From Montifringilla adamsi (lineage: Eukaryota > Chordata > Aves > Passeriformes > Passeridae), in the NCBI GenBank assembly GCA_017590115.1, contig JAGGNK010008781.1, positions 5,745,371 to 5,809,370 of the forward strand: a stretch of DNA of 64,000 bases, read 5' to 3'. Of this stretch, positions 22,998 to 35,180 are shown piece by piece; the first letter of the stretch is position 1, and each line of letters starts with the position of its first letter. Below the pieces are notes generated by a model. The model was given only the letters and a program-made list of their open reading frames with translations. It ran no database searches and was not told the DNA's origin. Both the position numbers and the translations under genes were made by a program.

Positions 22998-25900
22998 GGG
23001 TTATTAAAGTAAAAGCTTCTTCCAAGGCAGAACACTAGAAATTCAGATTAATTACTAATATTTTAGACTACGAAAACATCTAATGTCTCAGCTTAAATTC
23101 AGCTTTGAACATGGCTACAAGAAGTCCCAAGAATTCAGTGTTAGGGGCACAAGAGCTCAGAGGCCACTTTGTGAAGCCATCACACACAGATGAGGCACAT
23201 TTGTCACTTGGCTGCTTGGTGGCTGAAGCACAAAAGGTTTGATTTGTTCAAGCCTTGGCACCTGAGGCATGCACCAGCAGAGATGTTCACTCACCAGGAC
23301 CCCCAAGGAAGATACACAAGATGAGAGATGGGAGTTCACAAACAAACCAAAAAAGAAAAAAAAAGGGAAAGAAAGCGAGGCAAAAATGGGAAAAATGGCA
23401 GAAAAGGCAGAAAAATTGCAACCCACTGTCCTCAGGCTGGATGTGTGGCACTGAGGGAGCTGTGGCAGTTTCCATCTCTTGTCAGGGCTCTTTAAACTCA
23501 CCTGCAGATGTACTGAGGGTGAGGGGGGCACTCCTGTTTTTCAGAGCATTAATTCCACCTTGTTCCTCCTCTGTGACCTTCCTGCAGGAGCAGTTGTATG
23601 AACACAACGATGAATATTATCATCCAGGAGATGTACCTGATAGCTCATCCTTAATAGTTCCATAAATCTTGCTAAGTCTTGGTGCTTGAGGTGAACAGCA
23701 GAGATAATCCTGCTGTAAGGAATTGTGTGAACTCATCCCTCACATGCACAGAGCCCAGCCAGGCTGGTGACACCACACTAAAACATTCTCTCCTGTGCCC
23801 TGAGCAGTAGAACTCCAACTGGAGCTGGAATTTGCACTGAAAACTGATCTCTAGGAGGAAAATTAGTAAGTATCTGAGGTGAGCAATAAGAAAAAAATCA
23901 GTTAGTATGGAAGTACTGACAGATCATTACAGTAATTCCAGGCAGCCCTTCCCACACTCCCATTCTGAATTAGACCAGCAAACTAAACATGCAATTTATG
24001 CTTAAAAAACTCACAAATCATCACCTGCTTATAAAGGACAAGTTCAGCTAGAGCACCTGCTCACTAAAACAACACATGGTTACTGCATTCAGCTGATGCC
24101 CTGTTTTACACAGTAAGTGCCAAATCCTTAATAAACATTAGATGCAGATGTGTGCGAGCATGGCTTTCACTGGGAATGCTTATTTACTTGGGATGACAAA
24201 CCCATGATTAATATTCTCCTCCCAGGGCTATGGGAAAGTGCCAGAGGAGGGGTAATGCCCATAAAGGACTGGAATAGGATATTTGAAACACGTCTGAAAC
24301 TTGAAAAATGCCTCTGCCTACACTGCACTCTCAGCCAGGCCCCACCAGCCTTGGCAGCTACCTGAGCTGCAAAAAGAACATGAGAAAATGCAAAACCCCC
24401 CTCTGGTGAGTCTGTTACAACATGCTTTGACTTTCCTGAATACCAGACAGCAGATGTCTGGAATGGTTTTTGGATACCTCAGAGAAAACGCAAAATGGCA
24501 CAGAAAAGGAACTTTTAGAGAAGAAAGTGTCATTATGTCCTAGTGATTCATTCTGCTTAAATGCTTTATTGCTGCTATTAATGGACAGATATTAACATTA
24601 ATCATAGGCTGTGGAATGAGTGACAAATGAAGCTATTTCATACATCACCTAAAGAGCTGGTAAGGGGATGCAATTTGGGTAAAACACCAAGGAAAAAGGC
24701 TGTTTGTGATTTTGACAGACAGCTCCCTAAAGAATCTCCAAATTCCAGGACTGCAAAGAAGGCTGTCAGGTTTGTAGATTTGTTGCCTCTCCAGGGAAAT
24801 TTGAAGTGAGGTGTATCACCAGACACAGCCTTTTACTGGTTCTTTTAACTTCATTTCTTCGAGATCAGTTACTCCCATTTACAAAGGTAAAGGTTTAGAT
24901 TAGGGTTTGCTTTAGCTGACAAATTGCTTTGTTTGGCAGATTTTCTTCTTGGTTGTTTGCTGTATTGTATAATGAAACCAACAGAAGTTTATCAACGGTG
25001 ACATAAAAAAGGCTTTGCTAGGCATGTTTTTATTCTTTAAGTTACCTAGGCCACATTCCATCCAACATAAGGGTGTGAAAGTACACACACACATTTGGCA
25101 GTATTTTTCCCAAGAGTTAGAAGTGTCCTCACAATTGAACTCTGCAAATATTAGCTTCAGCTTATTGGGAAGATAGTGTCCCATATTATAAAAGTGCTGA
25201 GCAAATAAGGGATGTTCGTTGTTTGCAAGAGATTTCTAGAAGTTAAATATATGGAGATACAGATATGGTTTCAAACTGAACCAAAATGGTGCTTGACATT
25301 TCAAGGTGTTTGACAATTCAAAGTACAGAATGAAAATTCATTTCAGATCCAGCAAAATATTTTGTTTCAACAACATCTGAAAATAACCTTTTTGAGGATG
25401 TAATATAATGGCTTCTCCTTTCTTAACAGATGCACTTAGATACACTTCCTTGCCAAATCTATATTCTTTCTCAGATAAATTATTTGGCAAATTAATGTCC
25501 CATTAGAGACAAAAAGATCATTAGTTGATTACAAAGAAGGCATTAACATTTGCCTTTTGCCTTTTCACAGCTTCCCTAATTAAGTCATTCATCACCATTC
25601 TTCACTTGTATCAGCACAAAACCTACCCTAAAAGCATGTCAGATGTGACCAGAAAAATCCTGCATTAGAATGAGTACAGAGCTTACATGGTGACCCAAAG
25701 CATTTTATGTTCCCAGTCAGTGCCTGTACTTTTACTTCAGAATATACACCTCAGCTTGGCTAAAATAAATAACTAAAAAACCACTCCTCTGTCACTCCAG
25801 TAATTTTTTGTTTCTGTAGAATGGCAGTGATCATTAAATGCTACTTTGCTTCCATAAAGTCTGAATTTCCAAGAACTGAAAGAGAGAGTGCCACAGGGTT

Positions 25901-26043
25901 AAGTAATTCTTTCATCACATGGCTGATGTATTTTATCCCTGCTGGGTCACAAGTCCTCTTCATTTACTGAGCTCCAGGTTTCATCCAGCTATTTATTTGT
26001 GGAGCCTTTGTTATAAACATTCTAAGCTGCCAAAGAAATTATC

Positions 26044-26079
26044 AAGAGTCTTTCTTATTCAGCCTAAATACAATTCTGT

Positions 26080-26125
<46 letters not shown>

Positions 26126-26132
26126 TTTTTCT
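26044..26132 (+). repeat. Poly(A) tract (42 nt) with flanking near-direct repeats
   Basis: AAGAGTCTTTCT at 26044-26055 and AAGAGTTTTTCT at 26121-26132 match at 11 of 12 positions. They flank about 25 bp of unique sequence (starting TATTCAGCC) and the A run 26081-26122. This layout resembles a very short retroposed insert with its target-site duplication, but chance cannot be excluded. The source of the 25-bp piece is not recognised. Confidence 0.5.
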
Positions 26133-26780
26133 CAAAAAGAGGGAGGGCTTTCTGGTAAAATGGGATGGATGATAAAAGAAACTCCAAACCAACAAAACAA
26201 TTACAGGGGCTGCATTGCTTTGCCTATCATCTATAAAAAAATCTGAAAAAAATATAGCTTTACATCATTTTTATGAAGGTACTTTTCTGGACTTGCAGTT
26301 CATTTAATTTTGCCCTGGAGCACGTTTGCTGTGAGTAACATGGAATACAAGCCACTTGTCTGTCCTCTTGTCTCTAAATAATCTCTTTTCATCTTCTCAG
26401 AGTCAGGCTGTCACAAGCAGCTAATACCTCTACAGAGATAAAATAAGACAAAAGCAATAACCACAGTCAGGGCCCCTGGGGATTTCTCCACTAGCTCTAA
26501 CTACAGTGTCCACTCTATCAAAATCCTGCCTTGTTGCCCTGTGTCAATGTTTACATGCTCTGCTGCTTCTACCACTTGTGTTTTCAGAGGGATTCCAGCC
26601 TTATCAACTGCTCTGTCAGGTGATGGCAACAACTATTTCCTTTCCCCATCTCCCCTGCTCCTGTCACCTGCTGCCAAGAGCTCAGGTAACAGCTCCTGCT
26701 CTACGACTGAACTACGCTGAGCAATTCCATTTCTACATGAAGGATGCTGTGTTTAAAGGAGTAATTCAAGTACCCTGAGG

Positions 26781-26816
26781 CACAGAGCAGAAAGGGCTTC
26801 GTGCCCTTTCTCTGTG
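26781..26816. repeat. Imperfect inverted repeat with 3-nt bulge
   Basis: Left arm 26781-26797 (CACAGAGCAGAAAGGGC) pairs with right arm 26803-26816 (GCCCTTTCTCTGTG), leaving one 3-nt bulge and the loop TTCGT. Confidence 0.85.
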
Positions 26817-29800
26817 TCCTCTGTCCCATTGCTCAGACTAAACTGGAGGTTGGTTGGTTTATTTTGGCTGGGCCAAGTAAAGACCTGATCCCAGAGGTGT
26901 TTGCGCCAGTCCTGGTTCGTTCCCCCATCCTTGCTGCTTGAGCTGGCTGTGCAAATGCTCCAGAAGTTGGGTAAATTATAGTTCAAGATGATACAGTCTA
27001 GTTTAAACAAATAATAATATATTGTATAATTTTGACATTTTTGGGAAGGCTAAGCAAGCAGTTGAGGTTTTAGCAAATGGCAATCTCTGTTTTAGAGTGA
27101 AGATGAAGAGGAGACAATATTTCTGGTAGCTTTACTGGAAAGGAAATGTCCAAGTATAATTTATGTTGGCATGAACCTGTTAAAGGGTAAATTTCAGTTT
27201 TTTAAAAGAGGAGTACTGTGGCTGTAATGTGGCAGCAGTTATGGAAGCCTCAATTACATCCAGATGCATTTTGAAAAACCAGGAGCATTTCATCCTCTGA
27301 AAGATAGACATGGACAAAAATAAATATTTCCTCCCATCTGCCATAGGAAAAAAAAAAGAATACACAAGAATAGAATTACTTATTTAAAGTCAAATCTGAA
27401 CCTACAGCAGAGCCAGAAAAAATGAGCTCAGGTTTCCCAATTTTTGAAAATCTTTAGCCAAAAAATTATCCTAACACAGCCAGCTGTGGTGAGTCTCTGG
27501 AACAGGCAGAGAGCTGTTACTCATTAGCAGATCTCTGCAGGATTTCTGGCTAGAAAACATTAGTTCTGTTCAGTATTTCAAAATCAGTGTTCAACCCAGT
27601 CTTTCTCACCTTCCTTGTTTTGAAGAGAAATCCCCCTTGGTGCTCTGACAGGAGCTGAGGAGCACTGGCAGCCCCAGGGCAGCCAGGCCAGGGCCCCAGT
27701 GAATTCTCAGCCTTTCCCTGAGTTTCCAGGGTCCCCAGAGCTGCTCATGGAGCATCCAAAGGGCAGCCAGGCAGCACCAGAAAGCTCTGCAGGTAAACCT
27801 GTCCCATGTCTGCACTTGTCAAAGTGCTCAAACTTGCTTAAACTTGCTCAAATAGACAAGAAAATGTTGTTGTCTTTCTCTGACAAACTAAGTGTATTTC
27901 ACTAGTGCTCCTCCTAAATAGCAGAAGTGTGTTTTTTAACCTCAAAAATGTGCAATAGAGTGAGATGCAAAAAGCCCAATCTATTTTCTGAGAGAAGGCC
28001 AAGAAACAGTTTAATAAGCAGCTGCATAGAAAGAAATTCCTGGTTGCAGCTCTTTAATGTAGCAGAAGACATAATGAAATCTAATAATTGGTAGATCATG
28101 CTAGAGAAATTCTGACTTCAGAATAAATTGGAGCTTTTTAAACAACAAAGATAATTATAAATTGAACAGCTTGCTGACCCACTGTGGCAAATTCTCTGCT
28201 ACTTTGAGGGTTTTTGCAGTCAGAGTAGGCATCTTCTAAAACCTACCAAAAACTCAAACAGAAATGATGGGGCTCTCTGTGCAAGCTGCTGGGTCAGGAT
28301 CTTGACCCTTCATTAGCCAGTTTAATTAAAGAAGCCTGATAGAAGTTGGGGAATTTAACCTTGTACATCAAATTCACAGAGTATCAGGGAGGAAGAAAAT
28401 ATCACAGCTCAAAAGGAAGGCCATCAATTGGCAAACTTTACTTTTCCAATGTTGATAAATTATACAAAACTTTTCTGTAATAAAAATTAATCAGGCAAGC
28501 TTCCTAGACTGGGCTAAACTCAGCCTAATGATCCTTTGATGTAGAATTAGAATTTCTTCGAACAATATTTCTTTCCTCAAATGTGTCACGCTACAATTAC
28601 GGTAGCTACAGGGCAAGAGATACAGGTGGAGATGAACAACTCCTTCATGAGCTGAAAAATAATGAATGCACAGTGCATCAATTTCTGGCAATCCAAGATA
28701 CAAAAGAACACTCTCTTCCTCTGCTTGTCATGGCTAAGGACGTGCAGCAAACCGAAGTTATCAAGCAGAACACGCTTACTGCACCTGTGAGTGGTACAGT
28801 CATGGTTTGATATTAATAAACTCAAGAGTAGGCAGGAAATAACAGCAATTACTAAACAGGAGTAACCATGGCCAGGACTGAGGATGCCGAGTGACAAAGA
28901 AACAAATGTTCTGTAAAAATCTCTCTCCAGCAGAAAGTGGAAACTTTATTTTGAAGCTGGCCTTTGGGACAGCCATTACATGATGCTAGGTTAAAACTGA
29001 ACTAAAAAAAGCTAGCAGCAGAGTTACTGGGAAGGGGGCAGGTGTAGTGAGGTGCTCCCAAACCCACCCTCTGTCAGCTGCAAAGGCACCTCCCAGCCTG
29101 TCAGGGTGACTGCACTGGACTCCAGGGACTCTGAGGTGTCCCTGCAGGGCAAACCCAAGGTAGATGTCAGGACTTCCCTGTATCCCTGTGTCGATTATCT
29201 CAACCTGGACCTTACTTCCAAACTGCTCTCCATTTTTAACCGTTAGATTCCCCTTTGCCTTTGCCTGCCTACATAAGGAAAATGTGCAAAGAGAAACTTT
29301 TTATATCCTTTGAGATCACTAGGAAATGATGCTTGGCTGCTGCTGCAGCATGGCCTTACTGAAGGCAGGAAAGCAATTTGAAATTGCCTGTAGTTCCAGA
29401 TCCAGCCAAGCACTTGACTGCTTGCCTAACTGCACAGCTCTGTGTTATTCCATTGACTAGAGCAGGACCACTCACACAGTTAAAATTAAATGCCTGGTTA
29501 AGTGCCTTGTAGGTTTTTGGCTTGTTAACAATTCACAGCCAATACCTCAACCTGCTTAGGCTGTCTCTCCTTCTCACTGTAGTGCTTCTCTGGAGTTTAA
29601 AAGCTCCTTTTAAGTCCAAATTGAACAAGTAAAGTGCTCCTGAAAACACCCCTGAGAAGATCTACTGAAGAACCTGCTATCTTTCCAACTTATGTAATTT
29701 TTTATAACAGATCTGTACATCACACTTACCTCATTAGCAGTCATCTCCTCAGGCAGTACATACAGTGTGGGTGGGTTTTCCTTTTTTTGATTTACCTAGG

Positions 29801-32800
29801 AAGTCTTGCTGTCTCTAATTTTCCATGAATCTCATGAATTGCCACTGAAATCTTTATAGCTACCGTAGCCTGGGATGTAATGTTCTAAACCAATTTTATA
29901 CCCAATAAAACAATTTAATACCTAATAAACTTTATGAAGAAAGTGGCACATTTCTAAGTAGTGCCTCTTGCTAATGAAATCAAGCCAAAGATGCTTGAGG
30001 CAGAAAAGCTCCATGGCTGTGGGTAGCAGCCTTGGGTGTGTGCTGACACCCAGGACATCAGAGACCCCCCAAACCAACTGGTACCATCTGATTGCCCAGC
30101 CAGATCTGGCAAAGCTGTACCAACAGTTCATCAGTGAAGGATTACTAATTGTTGTCACAACAGGCATAACCCCCTGAAGTGTTTCTGCTGCAGGTGTGGA
30201 GGGAGAGTCAAAATGCACCAAAGTCCAGTGAGGGGGCAAGGAGAGCTCCTGCCTCTGTCCTGCTGGCAGGTTTTACTTTGGGTGATCTTCCCAAAGGCAC
30301 AGACTTGGCTCCCCAGAACAGCGAGGCTGGAAAAGGCACAGAAACAGTCTCTCACCTTCCTAGTGCTGCTAAAGCCTGAAAGTGCCAGAAAACCACCACA
30401 TATGTGAAAAATGAGAGATAATCTTGCAAGAACTTTCTGGAGCACTCACATGTTGACTACCAAAATTCTGGGAAGAGATGATTTTTGGGTTTCATTTAAA
30501 CAGAGACTAGCACACATAACCTCAGGATGCAATTGGCATTCTTGAAAACAGAGCTTCACTTGGGAAAACAGTCTCATCATTTTGCTCCATAGAGCAGCAT
30601 GTAACAGATCTAATCAAATAATTGTAATATGCTGCAGCTAGAAAGAAGGTTAAGGAAGAAAAACTGTGTGTAAAGGAAAAGAAGATGGGTCACAATAGCA
30701 GCAATGACTTATGAGAGTTATTTCTCACATCTGAAAGCCCAATAACTCACAAGTACCCCGGCCATAAGTGAATTATATGAGCCTTTTGTGCAAGTAAAAT
30801 TTTCCATTATGTACCTAGTCTGATGCACTGTAACAATTTGTCTCTTTTCACAAAATCATAAGGAATATTTCCCAGAGAACATAAAAAGCCACAGAGGGTA
30901 AAAAGCTTCCTTGCCTGAGAAAATGCCCATACCTTGATCATCAACACTTTTAAAGCTGCCTCAGTGCTCTACTTTGGATGCTCTCTAGGAGGTGTGCCCC
31001 ACAATACATCATTGACATACAGTCTATATCCTCTGTTTCTTTCTCTTTTTTCCTCTGGCACTAAGACTAAACTGCACTTTCAGTTTGGCTGCTGTCGATT
31101 TGCATTGACTCATTGACTGTGGTGAAGTTACTCTGAATCTATACTCTGAATCTACCTAAAGGCAGCAGCTGGCCATAAGAACAGCTTTTGTAATCCTCTC
31201 CTGTCACCTGATTTGTTACCACAACTGGACATGGGAATGCTCCATGATTTCAGCATATTAAAAAAAAAAAGCCAACTGATAACAAAACTAGTGGTGTGTT
31301 TCTGCTATTCTGCTATTATGGACCTCTTGGAGTAGTTCAGATGCTGTGCTCAGCTATGTAGTGAGGGGCTTCATGTTTCTAAACTTACCTTAAATAAAAT
31401 GAAGTTTAAAATGAAATTTCTGCACTATTTTTTATCTTATGGAGAAGTATTGCAGAGGGTGATCATGTGCTTTCAGGAAAATAGTACAGATGATAGACTT
31501 GAACTTCATTTCTCAGTTTCTCAGCTGACACTTCCAGGGTTTGAAGAAAAAGTCCTCGATGTCATAATGACTGTAGAGAAGTAGGGACCTCTGAGTGACC
31601 TCATTCTGGACAGAAAACTGCTCCAATTCTAACCTCTGACTGCTTCAAAGGCTAATTCAGAACAGCAGTCCCTGTTATCTAAACCAAACTGGAAAATGCC
31701 AGCCCTGATTCTTCACTCCAGCTCAGGATACTACAACCTGAAGGAACCAATTTGTGGCCCTGGGATACTCAGTCTTGGCTAAATACCTGAAGTCTGTGCT
31801 TTATACTATGGTAACAAAATTTGCACATTCCCTCCTGTCCATATTCTGCTCCATCATCCATTTCTTCGGAAAAGAAAAATGAAGAAACAGATGGGTGCAC
31901 AGACTTAAGCACATGCACAATTTTAAGCATTTTCCCTGGCCTGAGTGGGAAGTTAAAACTGTGCTCAAAAACCTCTATTACACAGGAATGGAATTAAATC
32001 TGCCCTGGGTGCTCTTGCATCTCTGCGAGACGGATCTGTGTAATCATCTTCCACTTAATCAAAACACAATGCAGCAGAGCTGTGATTACACAATTTCAGA
32101 TGACAAGTAACAGTCCTCATCATTTGTTTTGATGAATTCTGACTTCACTATGTAGATAACATGGTTAATTTGTTATTCAGATATGGCATTTAATCATTGA
32201 AGGACATTCTGTGTCTGACCAGGAAAAAAACCCCAAACAACTCAACAAACAAAGTAACTATAATCAAGAAATATTTGATAAATGTGATATGTTTTGAACA
32301 ATTTTGTTTAAAGTGTTGAGCTTAGCAAAAGCAGGCTAAGTTAGCAAAAAATGTACTGATCAAATGAATGGAAAACCCCCCCCAATCCTGCCTTGTTTCA
32401 CTTCTCTGATATTTCACATCTGTAAGTTGCTGCACAGGAGTTGGGTTTTTTCCCTTAAATTACAGTGTTTTGTATTCTGAACAAATTCACTTGCTCAGCA
32501 AGAGAAATGACATTAAACTGCTGACAAAATGTACAAAGCAGAGCTGGTTTCAGATATTCATGCTTTAGACTGTGTCAAAAGCACTGCAAACATTAATATC
32601 AAACCATGACTACTTCTAATAGAAACTATGAAAGAAGCCAAAATAAAGTGTGTTTTCTAAAGCAAGAAGCTGAAAAAAACTTGTCTCAGCATGATAAAGA
32701 GACAGTGGAAAATTCAGGTACTGATTTCATGGGTATTAACTATGCATAATATACCTGTGTGAGAAGGCAGCATAACCTTGTGGGTAGGGCATTTCTGTAA

Positions 32801-34284
32801 GTCTGAGAAGAGGAGCTGCCTGGAATCCTTGCTTCTGTCAAAAGCAGAGCTTTTGAATAAGACACTCCACACTTCAGTGTTCTCCATGTAAAGGGCAGAT
32901 AATAAAATTGCCTTCTGTTGAAGACACAGGAGAATCAGAAGCTGAAAAAATACACAGCAATTAAAAGACCCTGGAGTGGGTTTCTTTTGTTTTGTTTTGA
33001 ACAAAACAACACCAGAGTTTTAAAGTACTGACGATTTGCTCATACATATTTAGGCAGGGCTTTCTGTGTTGACTCAGAGTGGGGTATCCCTGATTATTGC
33101 TTTGCATGTGGCAGACCTGGGGCTCCTCAAAGTCAACAAATGCATCTCTTTTTAGCCACCTGCAGTTATTTCCCAATTTAGCAACAGCAAGAAGATGCTG
33201 GCTGAGCAGGGTGACCCCCTTTGTGCTACTCCCTGCTTCAGCACACTGTGCAGCACCTCACTCCTTCTGTTGGGTGGATCATCACCAGTGGAAGGGCACA
33301 TGCCATTAAATATAATTGTCCCCTAACTGAAGTGTCAGCTGTGAAATGGTTACTACTCCCAGCAATTTGAACAAGACACATATTAGGACAAACCAGTATT
33401 TTATGTCTGCAATGGATGATATCTACACCAAGAATGAAGTAAATTGTTCTTCTTTAAGTCTTTGATCTTTAAAGGCAGCAATTTAAACCATTTATACACA
33501 GTGAAGATTTCAGGGCATACAGCTTTCATCATTTTCAGCCATTTTTAGCCAGAGAATAGGCCCTGTCTGTACAAAGGTTAGCATCAGGGTGACTGCTTTC
33601 TTCAGCGTTTCCCTAAGCAAAATTAAAAGTGGCATCAGGTACTGGGAGAACAAAACTTGGCTCTCAAGTAGGTCCAAAAGAGGAAATTCAGTGAAGCTTG
33701 AAGGAGAAATTATTTAGTCTCCAGCTCCCCTTGCCTTTTTACAACCCTGAAAAGAGCCAAAGCATTTACACCCCAGCTGCCTGGTGGTCCCCTGGCTAAC
33801 CTTAGCACCTGGGGTAGGTTTGAGCACTCACAGTTTGCTCCAAGTTGTATTGGTCTGGCCCATCTGTTGGTGTGGAAAATGTACCTGCAAACACAGAAGC
33901 ACTGGAAGTGCTCGGCTGTGCCATTAGTGAGGCGATCAGTGGCAGTGGCACACTGACAGGCAACTCTTGTACTCAGAAAGAAACAAAATACATTTTCATC
34001 AGCTGAAATACAGAAACGGAACCCATAAACATAAAACATCTGCTTTGTGAAAGTGAAAGAAAAGAGGAGAAAAACCAGGAGAAACATAATGGCTTTAAAA
34101 TGATAAAAGCCCTTCTAAGAACCACACACTGTATTTGCTGAAAAGTCTGCAGCATCATTTGTCAGTTATGAAATTTTAAAGTGAGGATCTGAAGGTACTG
34201 AAGATGGAGCAGGTACATGACACCACTCCATTTTTGCTCCCTGAAAGCCTTACAGTGCTTTTAGCACAAGAACACAGGGAGGTG

Positions 34285-34707
34285 TGTGGTAGTTTCTGGA
34301 GTCCCGTTGGAGGAAGGAAATTGATGAATCTGACTCCATGTTCTTAAAAGGCTAATTTATTATTTTATGATATGATATGATATGATATGATATGATATTA
34401 TATTATATTAAAGAATGCTATACTAAAACTATACAAAAGAATAGAGAAAGAATACAGACAGAAGGCTACAAAGAATGATAGTGAAAACTCGTGACTCCTT
34501 CCAGAGTCCCAACACAGCCTGACTGTGATTGGTCATCAAGTCAAAACAATTCACATGTTGGATAAACAATCTCCGACCACATTCCAAAGCAGCAAAACAC
34601 AGGAGAAGCAAATCAGATAATACTGTTTTCATTTTTCTCTGAGACTTCTCAGCTTTCCAGGAGCAAGTCCTGGGCAAAGAGATTTTCCAGAAAATACGAT
34701 GGTGACA
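34285..34707 (-). mobile_element. Solo LTR of an endogenous retrovirus (passerine-type)
   Basis: The minus-strand element begins TGTCACC at 34707 and ends ACCACA at 34285, the 5'-TG...CA-3' ends of an LTR, and is 423 bp long. The order of sequence words matches an LTR family I remember from songbird genomes (TguLTR5-like; the name is uncertain). A TATA-like AGTATAGC lies shortly before an AT-rich pentamer array, then AATAAA (plus-strand TTTATT at 34356-34361). No internal retroviral sequence or primer-binding site is seen on either side, so this is a solo LTR left by recombination. The flanking hexamers GAGGTG and TTGGTG match at only 4 of 6 positions, so the target-site duplication is decayed or the ends are off by a few bases. 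It lies sense to GALNT9. Confidence 0.75.
34366..34410 (+). repeat. Pentamer microsatellite (TATGA)6(TATTA)3 within the LTR
   Basis: Six perfect TATGA units (34366-34395) are followed by three TATTA units (34396-34410). It lies inside the solo LTR, just downstream of its TATA-like box in the LTR's own direction, and may vary in length between individuals. Confidence 0.95.
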
Positions 34708-35165
34708 TTGGTGCTGATCCCATTTGTGGCAGACACCTCGTGGGCACTGCCAGCAGCAGTTGGGAACCTGCTGGGTGCCATCAGCGGGCACAGGAGTGAC
34801 ACCAGTGGCCATCAGACCACATGTCAGGGCTTGCTGCAGAGGAGAGAACCAGCCTGCCCAAACTCTGTCACAGGGACACCAGCACTTCCTACCAAGGTGC
34901 CTTCTTCTCCCATAACCACCTTGGTCCTGCCACACCACCAGGGAACTGATGCTTCCACCAGCTGCTTTTCCAAACTCAGCTAAATATGCAATGGATTCAG
35001 GAAAACAAGATCTGATGTTTTTGTTTACCTTCTTTAAAAGCAGCCCAAGGCTGTAAAATTTTGCAGGAAACATCACTCATTTTCTTCAGCTGAAAGACAC
35101 AGAACAAATTTCACCCCTGCTGCAAAATGATGTTTAGTGATGTTACAACCATGCTGTTTAGGGAC

Positions 35166-35180
35166 AAAAAAAAAAAAAAA
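35166..35180 (+). repeat. Poly(A) tract, 15 nt
   Basis: Uninterrupted A run followed by CCAAAAAAAACC. Confidence 0.95.

Larger units (their letters stand above)
13101..34284 (-). other. GALNT9 large intron, 3' part
   Basis: This is part of the 46,562-bp intron 59662-13101 (donor GTGAGT, acceptor CAG). It holds a CR1 fragment close to the acceptor, poly(A) tracts at 20460, 22946 and 26081, a (TA)n palindrome at 18557-18580 and short inverted repeats at 22481 and 26781. GC-richer patches (for example 27650-27800) give chance open frames without family features. No exon-like segment with a protein match was found on either strand. Confidence 0.75.

Noticed and set aside
22826..23038. Plus-strand open frame with a lysine-rich stretch
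   Set aside because: The poly-lysine comes from the A41 tract, and there is nothing gene-like on either side.
28583..28810. Plus-strand open frame that looks protein-like (75 codons)
   Set aside because: It has reasonable composition but no recognisable family and no flanking gene structure, and an equal-sized open frame lies antisense.
34429..35076. Longest open frame in the window, minus strand, 215 codons
   Set aside because: It runs through half of the solo LTR and into ordinary intron sequence, with no recognisable domain, and mixes repeat and unique sequence. A chance open frame.
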